Shown one piece after another: positions 26,038-34,051 of a stretch of 42,856 bases of DNA. Below the pieces are notes generated by a model that saw only the letters and a program-made list of their open reading frames with translations, was not told the origin of the DNA and ran no database searches. Position 1 is the first letter of the stretch, and the number at the start of each line of letters is the position of its first letter. A program made the translations under genes and the position numbers. This stretch comes from Flavobacteriales bacterium (GTDB lineage Bacteria; Bacteroidota; Bacteroidia; Flavobacteriales_D; Sanyastnellaceae), in contig JAIXWP010000009.1 of assembly GCA_027491215.1 (NCBI GenBank), positions 1-42,856 on the forward strand, written 5' to 3'.

Positions 26038-26073
26038 AAAAACTCTCTCACTTCGGTGAGAGAGTTTTTTTTT
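26038..26073 (+). terminator. Intrinsic terminator with TTCG loop
   Basis: AACTCTCTCAC (26041-26051), loop TTCG, GTGAGAGAGTT (26056-26066), then a long T-run. The stem is perfect and flanked by an A-run. It ends the secreted protein transcript. Confidence 0.95.
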
Positions 26074-26103
26074 ATACCTACTCCATTGTGGCACGCTTAA
26101 AAC

Positions 26104-26111
26104 TACATTTG
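26104..26111 (+). promoter_or_regulatory. Candidate ribF promoter -7 element (TAcaTTTG)
   Basis: An exact TAnnTTTG match 20 bases before the TTG start of ribF, with TTG at 26086-26088 as a possible -33 element at a short 15-base spacing. Confidence 0.5.
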
Positions 26112-26131
26112 CACGGTTAATTTGACGCACA

Positions 26132-27061
26132 TTGAAGATTCACACTGATTTTTCTAGTTTTAATAATGGCAAACGAAGTGTTGTAACCATCGGCACATTT
26201 GATGGTGTTCATCTTGGGCACAAGGCCATTATTAATCGATTAAAAGAAAGTGCTGAGGCAGTTAATGGTTCTTCAGTGATCCTCACTTTTTACCCCCATC
26301 CCAGAATGGTTCTTTACCCCGATGATCATGGGTTAAAGCTATTGAACACCCCGGAGGAAAAAGCTGCGCTCCTAGAACAGGCCGGAGTAGATCACCTTAT
26401 GATCTACCCTTTTTCTACTGATTTTTCTAGAATTTCTGCTTACGACTATGTGCGCAATCTCCTAGTAACAGGCTTGAATGCACAAAAAGTAATTGTTGGA
26501 TATGATCATCGTTTTGGCCGCAACCGAGAAGGTGATTTCAAAACACTTTCGGAATGGGCCGAGCTATTCGATTTTGAAGTGGAGGAAATTCCAGTTCAGG
26601 AAATAGATGATGTGAATGTGAGTTCTACAAAGATCCGACAGTGCCTGGCCTCTGGTGATCTTGAAACGGCGAACTCTTATTTGGGATATCGCTATAGTAT
26701 TTCTGGAAAGGTTATTCACGGTGCCAAGAAAGGTTCAACCATCGGCTTCCCGACTGCAAATATTTCTGTTGATTATGCGTACAAATTAATCCCGGCTAAT
26801 GGTGTCTATGCAATCTATGCAGATGTTAATGCGTCTAGGTATAAAGGAGTAATGAATATTGGCCATCGCCCCACGGTTGAGCAGACTTCACAGCTTCACC
26901 TCGAAGCGCACCTTTTTGATTTTAATGAGGATATTTATGATCAAAATATCCGCGTAGAACTTGTAAGCAGAATCAGAGAAGAGAAAAAATTTGGCTCGAT
27001 TGATGAACTAAAATATCAAATCTTCGTTGACGTAGCTTCAGCTAAAAGCATTTTATCATGA
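26132..27061 (+). CDS. ribF: Bifunctional riboflavin kinase/FAD synthetase
   Basis: Makes FMN and FAD from riboflavin. 309 residues. The FAD synthetase domain has GTFDGVHLGHKAII, YDHRFGRNREGDF and the SSTKIRQCL segment; the kinase domain has GKKGSTIGFPTANI and HLEAHLFDF. The start codon is TTG: it gives MKIHTDFSSF, which fits the MKI-x-x-x-x-x-F start usual in Flavobacteriia, and no ATG or GTG lies at a suitable place. The LRR gene overlaps its stop by 4 bases (ATGA). Confidence 0.96.
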   Translation: MKIHTDFSSFNNGKRSVVTIGTFDGVHLGHKAIINRLKESAEAVNGSSVILTFYPHPRMVLYPDDHGLKLLNTPEEKAALLEQAGVDHLMIYPFSTDFSRISAYDYVRNLLVTGLNAQKVIVGYDHRFGRNREGDFKTLSEWAELFDFEVEEIPVQEIDDVNVSSTKIRQCLASGDLETANSYLGYRYSISGKVIHGAKKGSTIGFPTANISVDYAYKLIPANGVYAIYADVNASRYKGVMNIGHRPTVEQTSQLHLEAHLFDFNEDIYDQNIRVELVSRIREEKKFGSIDELKYQIFVDVASAKSILS

Positions 27062-27657
27062 AATGGATTGTCTTTATTTTTCTTGGACTAATAAGCGTAG
27101 CCTCTAGTGGCCAGCTTTTGTCTTTGGAAGCCCTTGACACCACCAAAGTATTTAGATCTATAGAAAGCGCTCTAATCAATCCAAATGAGGTTTATCGATT
27201 GGATCTTTCAAAACAAAAACTAGAAGAGTTTCCGAAAGAAGTTTTTGAATTCAAAAATTTGCAAGAACTCAATTTGTCAAAGAATAAAATTCAAGTCATC
27301 CCAGATGAGATCATCAAATTAAAAAATCTCCAAAGGATCAATTTTTCAAAGAATAAAATTTCTGAAATACCTGAAGCAATGTTGGTACTATCCAATATGA
27401 AATCGGTCGATCTAAGTGATAATTTTTTAGATAGAATTCCTGAAAACATCAATCAGTTAAAGTCATTAAAAATCTTGATTCTTTGGGACAACCCAATCTC
27501 TGTGTACCCTAATTCTCTGGGGCTTTTAGAAGAGTTGGAAATTCTAGATTTACTAAATAACCAAATGAATTCAGACACTCAGACAAGGCTGAATAACATT
27601 CTTCCTCAGACAAGAATTATTATGTCTCCTCCCTGTCGATGTCAGGATGGTGAGTAG
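27058..27657 (+). CDS. Secreted leucine-rich repeat protein
   Basis: 199 residues with a signal peptide (MKWIVFIFLGLISVASSG) and about six leucine-rich repeats of 23 residues, pattern LxxLxLSxNxIxxIPxxI (VYRLDLSKQKLEEFP, LQELNLSKNKIQVIP, LQRINFSKNKISEIP, MKSVDLSDNFLDRIP, LKILILWDNPISVYP). It ends in CRCQDGE. The repeats should form a small binding surface in the periplasm or at the cell surface; a partner cannot be named. It overlaps ribF by 4 bases, and its 3' end overlaps convergent rsmI by 38 bases. The link with ribF is probably only transcriptional. Confidence 0.88.
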   Translation: MKWIVFIFLGLISVASSGQLLSLEALDTTKVFRSIESALINPNEVYRLDLSKQKLEEFPKEVFEFKNLQELNLSKNKIQVIPDEIIKLKNLQRINFSKNKISEIPEAMLVLSNMKSVDLSDNFLDRIPENINQLKSLKILILWDNPISVYPNSLGLLEELEILDLLNNQMNSDTQTRLNNILPQTRIIMSPPCRCQDGE

Positions 27658-28333
27658 ATGAAAAATCCTTTCCTCCGATTACAATTACAAACTCTCCTCG
27701 AGGCTCGTTCTTCTTGAAATGAGCAAGCACTTCTTCCGCTGTGCCACGAACAGTCTCTTCGAATTTCTTCGAAATTTCGCGTGAAACCGACACTTCTCTT
27801 TGTGGTCCACAGAATGTCACCAGTGATTCCAAAGCCTTCACCAATCGATGCGGCGATTCATAGAGCACCGTTGTTTTCTCTTCTTGGGCGATTGCTTTAA
27901 ATCGCGTTTCTCTTCCCTTTTTATGAGGTAAAAATCCTTCGTAGACAAATTTTTCGCATGGAATGCCGCTCTGGACAAGGGCTGGAACGAAAGCCGTTGG
28001 TCCGGGTAGCGTAAAAACTTCAATGCCCTGTTTGATACACTCTCTAACTAATAGGTATCCCGGATCAGAAATGGCCGGGGTTCCAGCATCTGAGACAAGA
28101 GCAACGGATTGCGTATGGCGGATTTTCTCGACCAACGACTTCACCACTTGATGCTCATTATTGAGGTGGTAGCTCACGAGCTGATTATCGATGCTAAAAT
28201 GTTGGAAGAGCTTTCTCGTCTCTCTTGTGTCCTCCGCCAATACAAAATCAGCTTCTTTGAGCAAACGAATAGCTCTAAGAGTAATATCTTCTAGATTGCC
28301 GATTGGCGTAGGGATAACATATAGTACTGCCAC
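27620..28333 (-). CDS. rsmI: 16S rRNA (cytidine(1402)-2'-O)-methyltransferase
   Basis: Adds the 2'-O-methyl group to C1402 in the ribosomal decoding centre. 237 residues of the SAM-dependent tetrapyrrole methylase fold. Motifs: YVIPTPIGNLEDITLRAI at the N-terminus, AEDTRETRKL, SDAGTPAISDPG and LPGPTAFVPALVQSG. The start is GTG at 28333, 2 bases after the stop of the upstream hypothetical gene. The last 38 bases overlap the LRR gene on the other strand. Confidence 0.96.
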   Translation of the reverse strand: MAVLYVIPTPIGNLEDITLRAIRLLKEADFVLAEDTRETRKLFQHFSIDNQLVSYHLNNEHQVVKSLVEKIRHTQSVALVSDAGTPAISDPGYLLVRECIKQGIEVFTLPGPTAFVPALVQSGIPCEKFVYEGFLPHKKGRETRFKAIAQEEKTTVLYESPHRLVKALESLVTFCGPQREVSVSREISKKFEETVRGTAEEVLAHFKKNEPRGEFVIVIGGKDFSSTHHPDIDREET

Positions 28334-28335
28334 GG

Positions 28336-29121
28336 TTAGCCTTGGTGACGACGTTCGATAAGCTCAATGAAATCCTGTGTCACTTGCGACTCATTGTTCC
28401 AAACATATTTCGATTTTAGTTGCTCCAATTGGCGCAATGCCTCTTCACGCGAAGTATTGTTGAGACGATCAATCGCTACTTCATATTCTTGGTTGTTTCC
28501 CTTAAATAATTCTTTTGAGAATTGGAAACGTTGGTTCAAGGTGATTGCTCGCTTTAGATCAGGAATTGGAGTGTGTTCCATTTTCTGAGCAACAGTGCTA
28601 GTACTACCTACACTCTTGCTCAATCGATCATTCAATGATTCCTGAGGAGTGATGCTCTGCATTACTTGATTGATGCTCTGAGCAACATTAGCAGCAGGTT
28701 GAGCCATTTTAGGTTCTTCTGGAACCTCAATTGTAAACTCTATCTCGTGCTTAGCCGCAAGTTCATTGATTGTTGGCTCATATGCAGCAGGTTCTTGCTG
28801 TGCAGCAGGTTCTACGCTTTGAGCGGTAACCTCTTCAATAGCATCAATCAATGAAACCTGGTTGGGAGTTGCCGCTGAACTCAGTTTGAACGGGACAGAA
28901 AAATCTCCCTCATCTTCCTTTTTTACTTCGGCAGATTTTTTTACCTCCGTATCATAAGCCTTGTATTTCAATATCACCATACGCTCATAGAGCTCACGGC
29001 TATGATCGGTTAAACTATCGAGTTGTTCGATGGTAAGCTTGCCAATATTTAGCTCGTCCAATCCTTCTTGGAGTGCACTTACAAGCTCCTGTAGGCGTTT
29101 GAATTTTACTTGATCGTTCAT
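28336..29121 (-). CDS. Conserved hypothetical protein with coiled-coil N-terminus and low-complexity middle
   Basis: 261 residues, no signal peptide. About 70 N-terminal residues are helical, probably coiled coil (QELVSALQEGLDELNIGK); the middle (about 70-180) is rich in Ala, Glu, Gln and Pro and probably disordered. The C-terminal 80 residues form a conserved-looking block (LNDRLSKSV, then IPDLKRAITLNQRFQFSKELFKGNNQEYEVAIDRLN). I recall similar proteins in Flavobacteriia near rsmI or other housekeeping genes, but no function is known to me. rsmI starts 2 bases after its stop, so the two are translationally linked. Confidence 0.8.
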   Translation of the reverse strand: MNDQVKFKRLQELVSALQEGLDELNIGKLTIEQLDSLTDHSRELYERMVILKYKAYDTEVKKSAEVKKEDEGDFSVPFKLSSAATPNQVSLIDAIEEVTAQSVEPAAQQEPAAYEPTINELAAKHEIEFTIEVPEEPKMAQPAANVAQSINQVMQSITPQESLNDRLSKSVGSTSTVAQKMEHTPIPDLKRAITLNQRFQFSKELFKGNNQEYEVAIDRLNNTSREEALRQLEQLKSKYVWNNESQVTQDFIELIERRHQG

Positions 29122-29162
29122 GATGTGAAATTAGAAAATCCCTGAACGGTAAATCAAGGGTA

Positions 29163-29181
29163 GGTTAATGACTTATTAACC
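29163..29181. other. Perfect 7-bp inverted repeat
   Basis: GGTTAAT, GACTT, ATTAACC. It lies downstream of the MmcQ/YjbR gene and upstream of the conserved hypothetical gene. There is no T-run, so it may be an operator-like site for the hypothetical/rsmI pair or a simple RNA hairpin. Confidence 0.4.
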
Positions 29182-29201
29182 AAAGAAATCAACCAAAATT
29201 G

Positions 29202-29552
29202 TTAAGATAATATTGCTTCTCTAACCTTTTTAGGGAGGCTCTGAAAGACGAGCTCATAGCTGTGATCTATCAACTCTAAAATGAGTTTATCCGAAACAGA
29301 ACCCTTTACATCCACTGTATTCCAGTGCTTCTTGCTCATGTGATATCCGGGGCGAATTCCATCATATTGCTCTCTTAATTCTTCTGCCCTTTCAGGATCA
29401 CATTTAAGATTTATGCCCTCAAATTTATTGATGTCGCAAAGGGCAAACATTTTATCAGCCACCTTAAATACAAGGGTATTTTCATCAAACGGAAGATGCT
29501 CCGAAGTAGCTGGTTTGCTGAGGCAATATTCTCTGTAAAATTCGATATTCAT
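29202..29552 (-). CDS. MmcQ/YjbR family protein
   Basis: 116 residues beginning MNIEFYREYCLSKPATSEHLPF, the standard N-terminus of the MmcQ/YjbR (CyaY-like fold) family. VFKVADKMFALCDI, then KCDPERAEELREQY and MSKKHWNTV complete the family pattern. These small cytoplasmic proteins are often called DNA-binding, but the function is not settled. The start is ATG 29552; a TTG two codons upstream is less likely. It begins 9 bases after the PorP/SprF stop on the same strand, so it may be the last gene of that unit. Confidence 0.9.
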   Translation of the reverse strand: MNIEFYREYCLSKPATSEHLPFDENTLVFKVADKMFALCDINKFEGINLKCDPERAEELREQYDGIRPGYHMSKKHWNTVDVKGSVSDKLILELIDHSYELVFQSLPKKVREAILS

Positions 29553-29561
29553 GCTCAAATA

Positions 29562-30485
29562 TCAATCATATGCAGCACATCTTGTATGCGTTTCTGAGCT
29601 TCCGCCGCACGCCCTTATTCCCAAAATAAATTCGTGAGTAGGACCTCCTTCAAACCTCATCTTTGAAAGTGTTAAATCATAAGCATAGGCTGCGGTGAGA
29701 AATCCAAGAAAGTCGATTTTTAGTAAAGCCGACATTCCTGAGCCAGAGCGCCCTCCAATACCGAAGGCCACTTTTTCGCGATAACTCAATATCGCCTGCG
29801 CCTCTAATGAAGCCTTTGATTGGGCAACATAATTTAATAGGAATGCTGGTTTGAATGCTAAATCATCTGTCATTTTAATAGACCTTCCGTAAGCAAGAGT
29901 CCAGTGATTTAAGAGTTCACCGTCATTGATACCTTCAACACTTGACTTATTCATTTGTCGCATCGAAACGCCGTAAAATCGGTCCTTGTTATAAAGCCAC
30001 AAACCGAAATTTACCACCGGGAAAATAAAATCGCTGGCATTATTCTGAATAACAGGATCTATATCTTGTTGCTCCATGGTTATCTGCGAGAAATTGACCC
30101 GGTACTGCTTGAATCCAAGGCCTATACCCGAACTAAGCATGTATCCCTTTCTCATTCTCATGTGATATGCGTAATTCAGATTAAGTCCAGTATAGCTAAA
30201 TGGTCCCGCTTTATCATTTTCAATGACAGCACCAATACCATGATAATTGAACTTCTTCTTGCCAAATCTTCCGTGTACACTCGCAAAACCAGTACTTGGC
30301 GCTCCCTCCAAACCAGTCCATTGTCTTCGAGCCCCCAACTTCAATTCCAAACATTCTGTATTTCCTGTCACCGCTGGATTATACTGAATGTAATTGTAAG
30401 TAAAATAGGAGAACTGTGGCAGCTGCTGCGAAAATGCTGACCAAATTATCATGCTCAATAGCATGGAAAGAACAATCTTTTTCAT
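29562..30485 (-). CDS. PorP/SprF family type IX secretion membrane protein
   Basis: 307 residues with a signal peptide (MKKIVLSMLLSMIIWSAFSQ) and a beta-barrel outer membrane protein pattern. The N-terminal YFTYNYIQYNPAVTGN is the hallmark of PorP/SprF proteins. RRQWTGLEGAP and GRFGKKKFNYHGIGAVIENDKAGPFS follow, as is typical. In F. johnsoniae SprF is needed for secretion of SprB; family members pair with cargo that carries type B sorting domains. Such a cargo gene lies immediately upstream with 2 bases between stop and start, strongly suggesting the pair works together. Confidence 0.95.
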   Translation of the reverse strand: MKKIVLSMLLSMIIWSAFSQQLPQFSYFTYNYIQYNPAVTGNTECLELKLGARRQWTGLEGAPSTGFASVHGRFGKKKFNYHGIGAVIENDKAGPFSYTGLNLNYAYHMRMRKGYMLSSGIGLGFKQYRVNFSQITMEQQDIDPVIQNNASDFIFPVVNFGLWLYNKDRFYGVSMRQMNKSSVEGINDGELLNHWTLAYGRSIKMTDDLAFKPAFLLNYVAQSKASLEAQAILSYREKVAFGIGGRSGSGMSALLKIDFLGFLTAAYAYDLTLSKMRFEGGPTHEFILGIRACGGSSETHTRCAAYD

Positions 30486-30487
30486 AC

Positions 30488-31462
30488 TTATTTGAGAATT
30501 GATACTACTCCGGTTAATGGCTCAATTCGCACTGCCAACGAGTTGAGCTCGACTACATAATAATATGCCCCCATTGGTAATGACTTGCCTTTATTAGTGC
30601 CATCCCACGGTTGCGCATATCCTGTTGACTTAAATACTGGCTGTCCCCAGCGATCGTAAACTGTTACAACAGCAGATTCAAATCTTTCTATTCCTTGGAT
30701 CACCCATGAGTCGTTAATAGCATCTCCATTTGGGGTAAGGCCAGTGTAAATAATGATTGGAGGGCCTACCGTCACCGTAGCTTCTCCAGACACTTCGCAT
30801 GTTCCTACGGTCCCAGAAACAGTGTAGACAGTCGTTTCTTCAGGTGTACTTAATGGGTTTTGAATGAAGGCATCATCCAAGTAATCAGCGGGCGTCCATT
30901 GATAAGAATCCCCATTATAAGCTCCAAGCTGAGCTGAACCGCCGAGATAAATCACAAATGGCTCCACCGATGTTCCAATGTCCACCGCAGTTCCAGTAAT
31001 AGAAATCGAAAACTCACATGGCCCATACTGAGAGAGGTGATCCGAGCCAACAATTACCAAATAATCGGTGTTCGATTGTAAATTATTAATCGTATGAGTA
31101 TAGGAAGTTTCTGAACCCTCGCAACCGCTTGGATTGGTGTACAACAAAGGATTGCATGGATCAGCCCCAGCAGGTATTTCAACTAAAAGAGTGAAAATTT
31201 CATTTGGGCCTGTGAAGTCGTCACAATCACCTGGAGTCACAGTAATACTCACAAAACCATCACTCAAACTACCCGTGGTGAAAGTGGTGTAATATGTCAT
31301 CTGCGAATTGAAGCAGCCATAACCCAATGGATTTACCACCAGCGAATCTTGAATTCCAGGGCTGTCAGCACACAGAATGTTGTCACTAACTTCTGAACAC
31401 GATTGTCCATATCCTATGGACGACATGAGTAGTAGTAAGGCTATAATTAATTTCGTCTTCAT
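30488..31462 (-). CDS. Secreted protein with gliding motility-associated (type B) C-terminal sorting domain
   Basis: 324 residues. Signal peptide MKTKLIIALLLLMSSIGYGQ, a cysteine-containing beta-rich domain (about 20-160), an Ig-like segment (SAQLGAYNGDSYQWTP, typical of PKD/SprB-like repeats) and a C-terminal CHU_C-type domain of some 85 residues: GLTPNGDAINDSWVI, then VVTVYDRWGQPVFKS, WDGTNKGKSLPMGAYYYVV. Type B domains direct export by the type IX system with the help of a PorP/SprF partner, here encoded 2 bases downstream. Compared with SprB-like adhesins this is short. Function beyond surface display cannot be read. Confidence 0.94.
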   Translation of the reverse strand: MKTKLIIALLLLMSSIGYGQSCSEVSDNILCADSPGIQDSLVVNPLGYGCFNSQMTYYTTFTTGSLSDGFVSITVTPGDCDDFTGPNEIFTLLVEIPAGADPCNPLLYTNPSGCEGSETSYTHTINNLQSNTDYLVIVGSDHLSQYGPCEFSISITGTAVDIGTSVEPFVIYLGGSAQLGAYNGDSYQWTPADYLDDAFIQNPLSTPEETTVYTVSGTVGTCEVSGEATVTVGPPIIIYTGLTPNGDAINDSWVIQGIERFESAVVTVYDRWGQPVFKSTGYAQPWDGTNKGKSLPMGAYYYVVELNSLAVRIEPLTGVVSILK

Positions 31463-31623
31463 TTATCCTTTTCGTGCGATACATCCTACGGAACCATCGC
31501 TTTTACGTTTCACAAATGTTGAAAAGAAGATGGGAATATTTCATCCACTCTATTTTCTTTTTAAACAAGCGGATGTGCAGCACTACAGGCAAAACGAAAA
31601 ACGGCTGAGCAATGTTGCCTTAC

Positions 31624-32127
31624 CTATTCAAACTCAATCAAAATGGTGTTCTTCTCTACCGCAACACCTTGATTAACGCCCACTCGCTTGACAGTCCCAT
31701 CTATTGGACTTTTGATGACGTTTTCCATCTTCATTGCTTCTAGAATGATCAGGGCCTGATCCTTAGCTACAACAGCCCCAGCCTCAATCATGATATTGAG
31801 CACCATACCAGGCATAGGTGCCTTGATCTCGCGAACCTTCGCTTGGCCAGCACCTTCCATACCCAAGCTCTTCAAAAGATCATCTAAACGATCCTTTAGC
31901 TGAACGGTATGAAGATTATTATTCACGCGGATAATCATCTGCTTCTCGGCCTTCTTGATTTCCACGACTTCGACATTATAAGATTCGTTATTGTACAAAA
32001 TATGGTAGCGACCATTTTCTTCCACCACATCCAATTGATAGTTCTCGCCATTTAGCTTACCTGTATAGCCAGAAGCATCTGGTTCTACGTCCCACTTTGA
32101 TGAATTATTTACCGTTGCGTGATACAT
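31624..32127 (-). CDS. Biotin carboxyl carrier (biotin/lipoyl-containing) protein
   Basis: 167 residues from ATG 32127. The C-terminal biotinyl domain carries ILEAMKMENVI, with Lys in the AMKM motif as the biotin site, followed by the IDGTVKRVGVNQGVAVEKN hairpin. The N-terminal 90 residues (beta-rich, LNGENYQLDVVEENGRYHILYN) match the carrier proteins of the acetyl-CoA/propionyl-CoA-type carboxylases of Bacteroidota rather than the AccB of fatty acid synthesis. The carboxylase subunits are not in the window. The frame runs 64 codons further upstream, antisense to hemW; that part is rejected. Confidence 0.92.
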   Translation of the reverse strand: MYHATVNNSSKWDVEPDASGYTGKLNGENYQLDVVEENGRYHILYNNESYNVEVVEIKKAEKQMIIRVNNNLHTVQLKDRLDDLLKSLGMEGAGQAKVREIKAPMPGMVLNIMIEAGAVVAKDQALIILEAMKMENVIKSPIDGTVKRVGVNQGVAVEKNTILIEFE

Positions 32128-32155
32128 TGTCTTATAATTGTGACGCGAAGCTAAA

Positions 32156-32163
32156 TATTTTTG
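32156..32163 (+). promoter_or_regulatory. Candidate hemW promoter -7 element (TAttTTTG)
   Basis: An exact TAnnTTTG match whose last base lies only 5 bases before the chosen GTG start of hemW. TTG at 32138-32140 is a possible -33 element with a 15-base spacer. If real, the mRNA would have almost no leader. Confidence 0.45.
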
Positions 32164-32168
32164 GCGCT

Positions 32169-33308
32169 GTGTCGGGCATTTATATACACATACCTTTCTG
32201 CAAGCAAGCGTGTCACTATTGCGACTTTCATTTTTCAACCCAACTGACAAGGCGGACAGAAATGGTGGAGGCAATTTGTCTTGAGCTAAAATCAAGGCAT
32301 TTAGAGAATGCCAGCCCATCTATTGAAACGATATACTTCGGTGGCGGCACACCTAGCTTGCTTTCTTCAAGTGAAATTTCTGTTATTATTGAAACGATTT
32401 ACAAGCATTTCAATGTCGGAAATGACGCAGAAATCACATTAGAGGCCAATCCAGATGACCTCACTGCTGGTAAACTTAAAGAACTCCGAACTTCTCAAGT
32501 GAATCGATTGAGCATCGGGATTCAAAGTTTTCGAGACCAAGATTTGAAATTCATGAATCGTGCGCACAATGCACAAGAAGCGGACAGATGCGTAAAGACC
32601 GCACAAGACATCGGTTTTGAAAACATCACCATCGACCTGATCTATGCTATTCCTGGTTTAGAGAAGACCGATTGGATTAAAAACATCACAACTGCCCTTG
32701 GACTAAATGTTCCACATATCAGCAGTTATTGCATGACTATTGAGGAAAAAACAGTGTTCGGGAACAGGGAGAAAAAAGGCTTGCTCAAACCAACAGAAGA
32801 TGATCATGCTCTTGAGCAATACATCTTACTATCATCGATGCTTAGGGAAAATGAATACTCGCATTATGAAGTATCGAATTTTGCCAAAAAAGGCTTTGAG
32901 TCAAAACACAACACGAGTTACTGGAGCGGCAAGCCCTATCTCGGTGTAGGACCATCCGCTCATAGTTTTGACGGCATCTCCACACGCAGATGGAACATTT
33001 CGAATAATGCGGTCTATCTAAAGAAAATATATGATAACGAAAAATATTTCGAATCAGAATTACTCAACTCTAGCGAACGATACAATGAAACCGTCATGAC
33101 ATCTTTGCGAACGGCAAAAGGCATCGACACTGATCAAGTAAAGGCCCTTTTCGGAATTGACATAAAGAAAGAATTTTCTCAAGAAATTTCAGAATATCAA
33201 TCCGTTGGCTGGCTCTTATCTGAAGCGAAAGGAATTCGTTTGACAGAAGAAGGTTTCTTCCGAGGCGATACTATTGCTTCTGATTTTTTTAAAGTTGAAG
33301 AAAAATGA
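32169..33308 (+). CDS. hemW: Radical SAM heme chaperone HemW
   Basis: HemW binds heme and passes it to target proteins; it is related to the oxygen-independent coproporphyrinogen oxidase HemN. 379 residues from GTG 32169 (reading SGIYIHIPFCKQACHYCDFHF). The iron-sulfur motif is C-x3-C-x2-C with Phe two residues after the third cysteine, as in HemW; HemN has a fourth cysteine there. EANPDDLT, NRLSIGIQSF and TIDLIYAIPG follow. The frame is open 24 codons further upstream but overlaps the divergent carrier protein gene. It overlaps the cyclase gene by 4 bases. Confidence 0.95.
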   Translation: MSGIYIHIPFCKQACHYCDFHFSTQLTRRTEMVEAICLELKSRHLENASPSIETIYFGGGTPSLLSSSEISVIIETIYKHFNVGNDAEITLEANPDDLTAGKLKELRTSQVNRLSIGIQSFRDQDLKFMNRAHNAQEADRCVKTAQDIGFENITIDLIYAIPGLEKTDWIKNITTALGLNVPHISSYCMTIEEKTVFGNREKKGLLKPTEDDHALEQYILLSSMLRENEYSHYEVSNFAKKGFESKHNTSYWSGKPYLGVGPSAHSFDGISTRRWNISNNAVYLKKIYDNEKYFESELLNSSERYNETVMTSLRTAKGIDTDQVKALFGIDIKKEFSQEISEYQSVGWLLSEAKGIRLTEEGFFRGDTIASDFFKVEEK

Positions 33309-34051
33309 AAGTAGAACTAACGATAGCAAACACTGCATATAAAGCTGATCTAACAGCTCCGATTGATATTTCCATTCCATTATCTCCTGAAGGTCCACGC
33401 GCATGGTATGTTGACCGAATGATCATTCGGCCAGTACAAGGTGAGGGCTTTATTGGTGATGTATCTCAAGGAGGATCTGTTAATTTTCGAGATATACACT
33501 TTAATCCTCACGGCCATGGAACTCATACGGAATCGTATGAACACGTAGCTGCAGTATCACGGCCTGTGGGAACACTGTTATCAAAATATTTCTTTACATC
33601 GCAGGTAGTTACTATCACTCCGATTTCAAGTGATGGGGATCATGTAATCACTGCACAACAACTGAAGAGCTTGACCATAGATGCAGTGGAGGCTTTAGTA
33701 GTAAGAACACAACCCAATCTTTTAGAAAAAAAATCTAAGAATTATTCTGATAGCAACTTCCCCTACTTCGAAGCTGATGCGCTAGAATACCTTGCTGAAA
33801 GGAATATTCAGCATCTGCTCGTGGATCTCCCATCAGTGGATCGTGAACACGACGAGGGAAAGCTTGCTGCACACAAAGCATTTTGGAAAAATGGCGACCT
33901 CTCGAGAGAGCAATGCACCATTACGGAGTTCATATTTGTTCCTGACGAAATACAGGATGGACTTTATTTATTGGAACTTCAATTTCCTGCATTTGTAAAT
34001 GACGCCTCGCCCAGTCGTCCTGTCCTCTATCAATTATTTGAATCCCGCTGA
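33305..34051 (+). CDS. Cyclase family protein (kynurenine formamidase-like)
   Basis: 248 residues of the PF04199 cyclase family of metal-dependent hydrolases, which includes kynurenine formamidase. The metal-binding motif HGHGTHTES is present near residue 75 (HxGTHxE, where the family more often has HxGTHxD), with the late VDLPSVDREHDEGKLAAHKAFW segment supplying the other conserved Asp and His. No signal peptide. It overlaps hemW by 4 bases (ATGA) and its end overlaps the convergent secreted protein gene by 18 bases. The substrate is not known. Confidence 0.9.
   Translation: MKVELTIANTAYKADLTAPIDISIPLSPEGPRAWYVDRMIIRPVQGEGFIGDVSQGGSVNFRDIHFNPHGHGTHTESYEHVAAVSRPVGTLLSKYFFTSQVVTITPISSDGDHVITAQQLKSLTIDAVEALVVRTQPNLLEKKSKNYSDSNFPYFEADALEYLAERNIQHLLVDLPSVDREHDEGKLAAHKAFWKNGDLSREQCTITEFIFVPDEIQDGLYLLELQFPAFVNDASPSRPVLYQLFESR

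Noticed and set aside
32128-32319. N-terminal extension of the biotin carrier protein
   Set aside because: It is antisense to the radical SAM core of hemW and shows no carrier protein features.
32169-33308. Oxygen-independent coproporphyrinogen III oxidase HemN
   Set aside because: The cluster motif has Phe in place of the fourth cysteine and the protein is about 80 residues shorter than HemN; HemW fits better.
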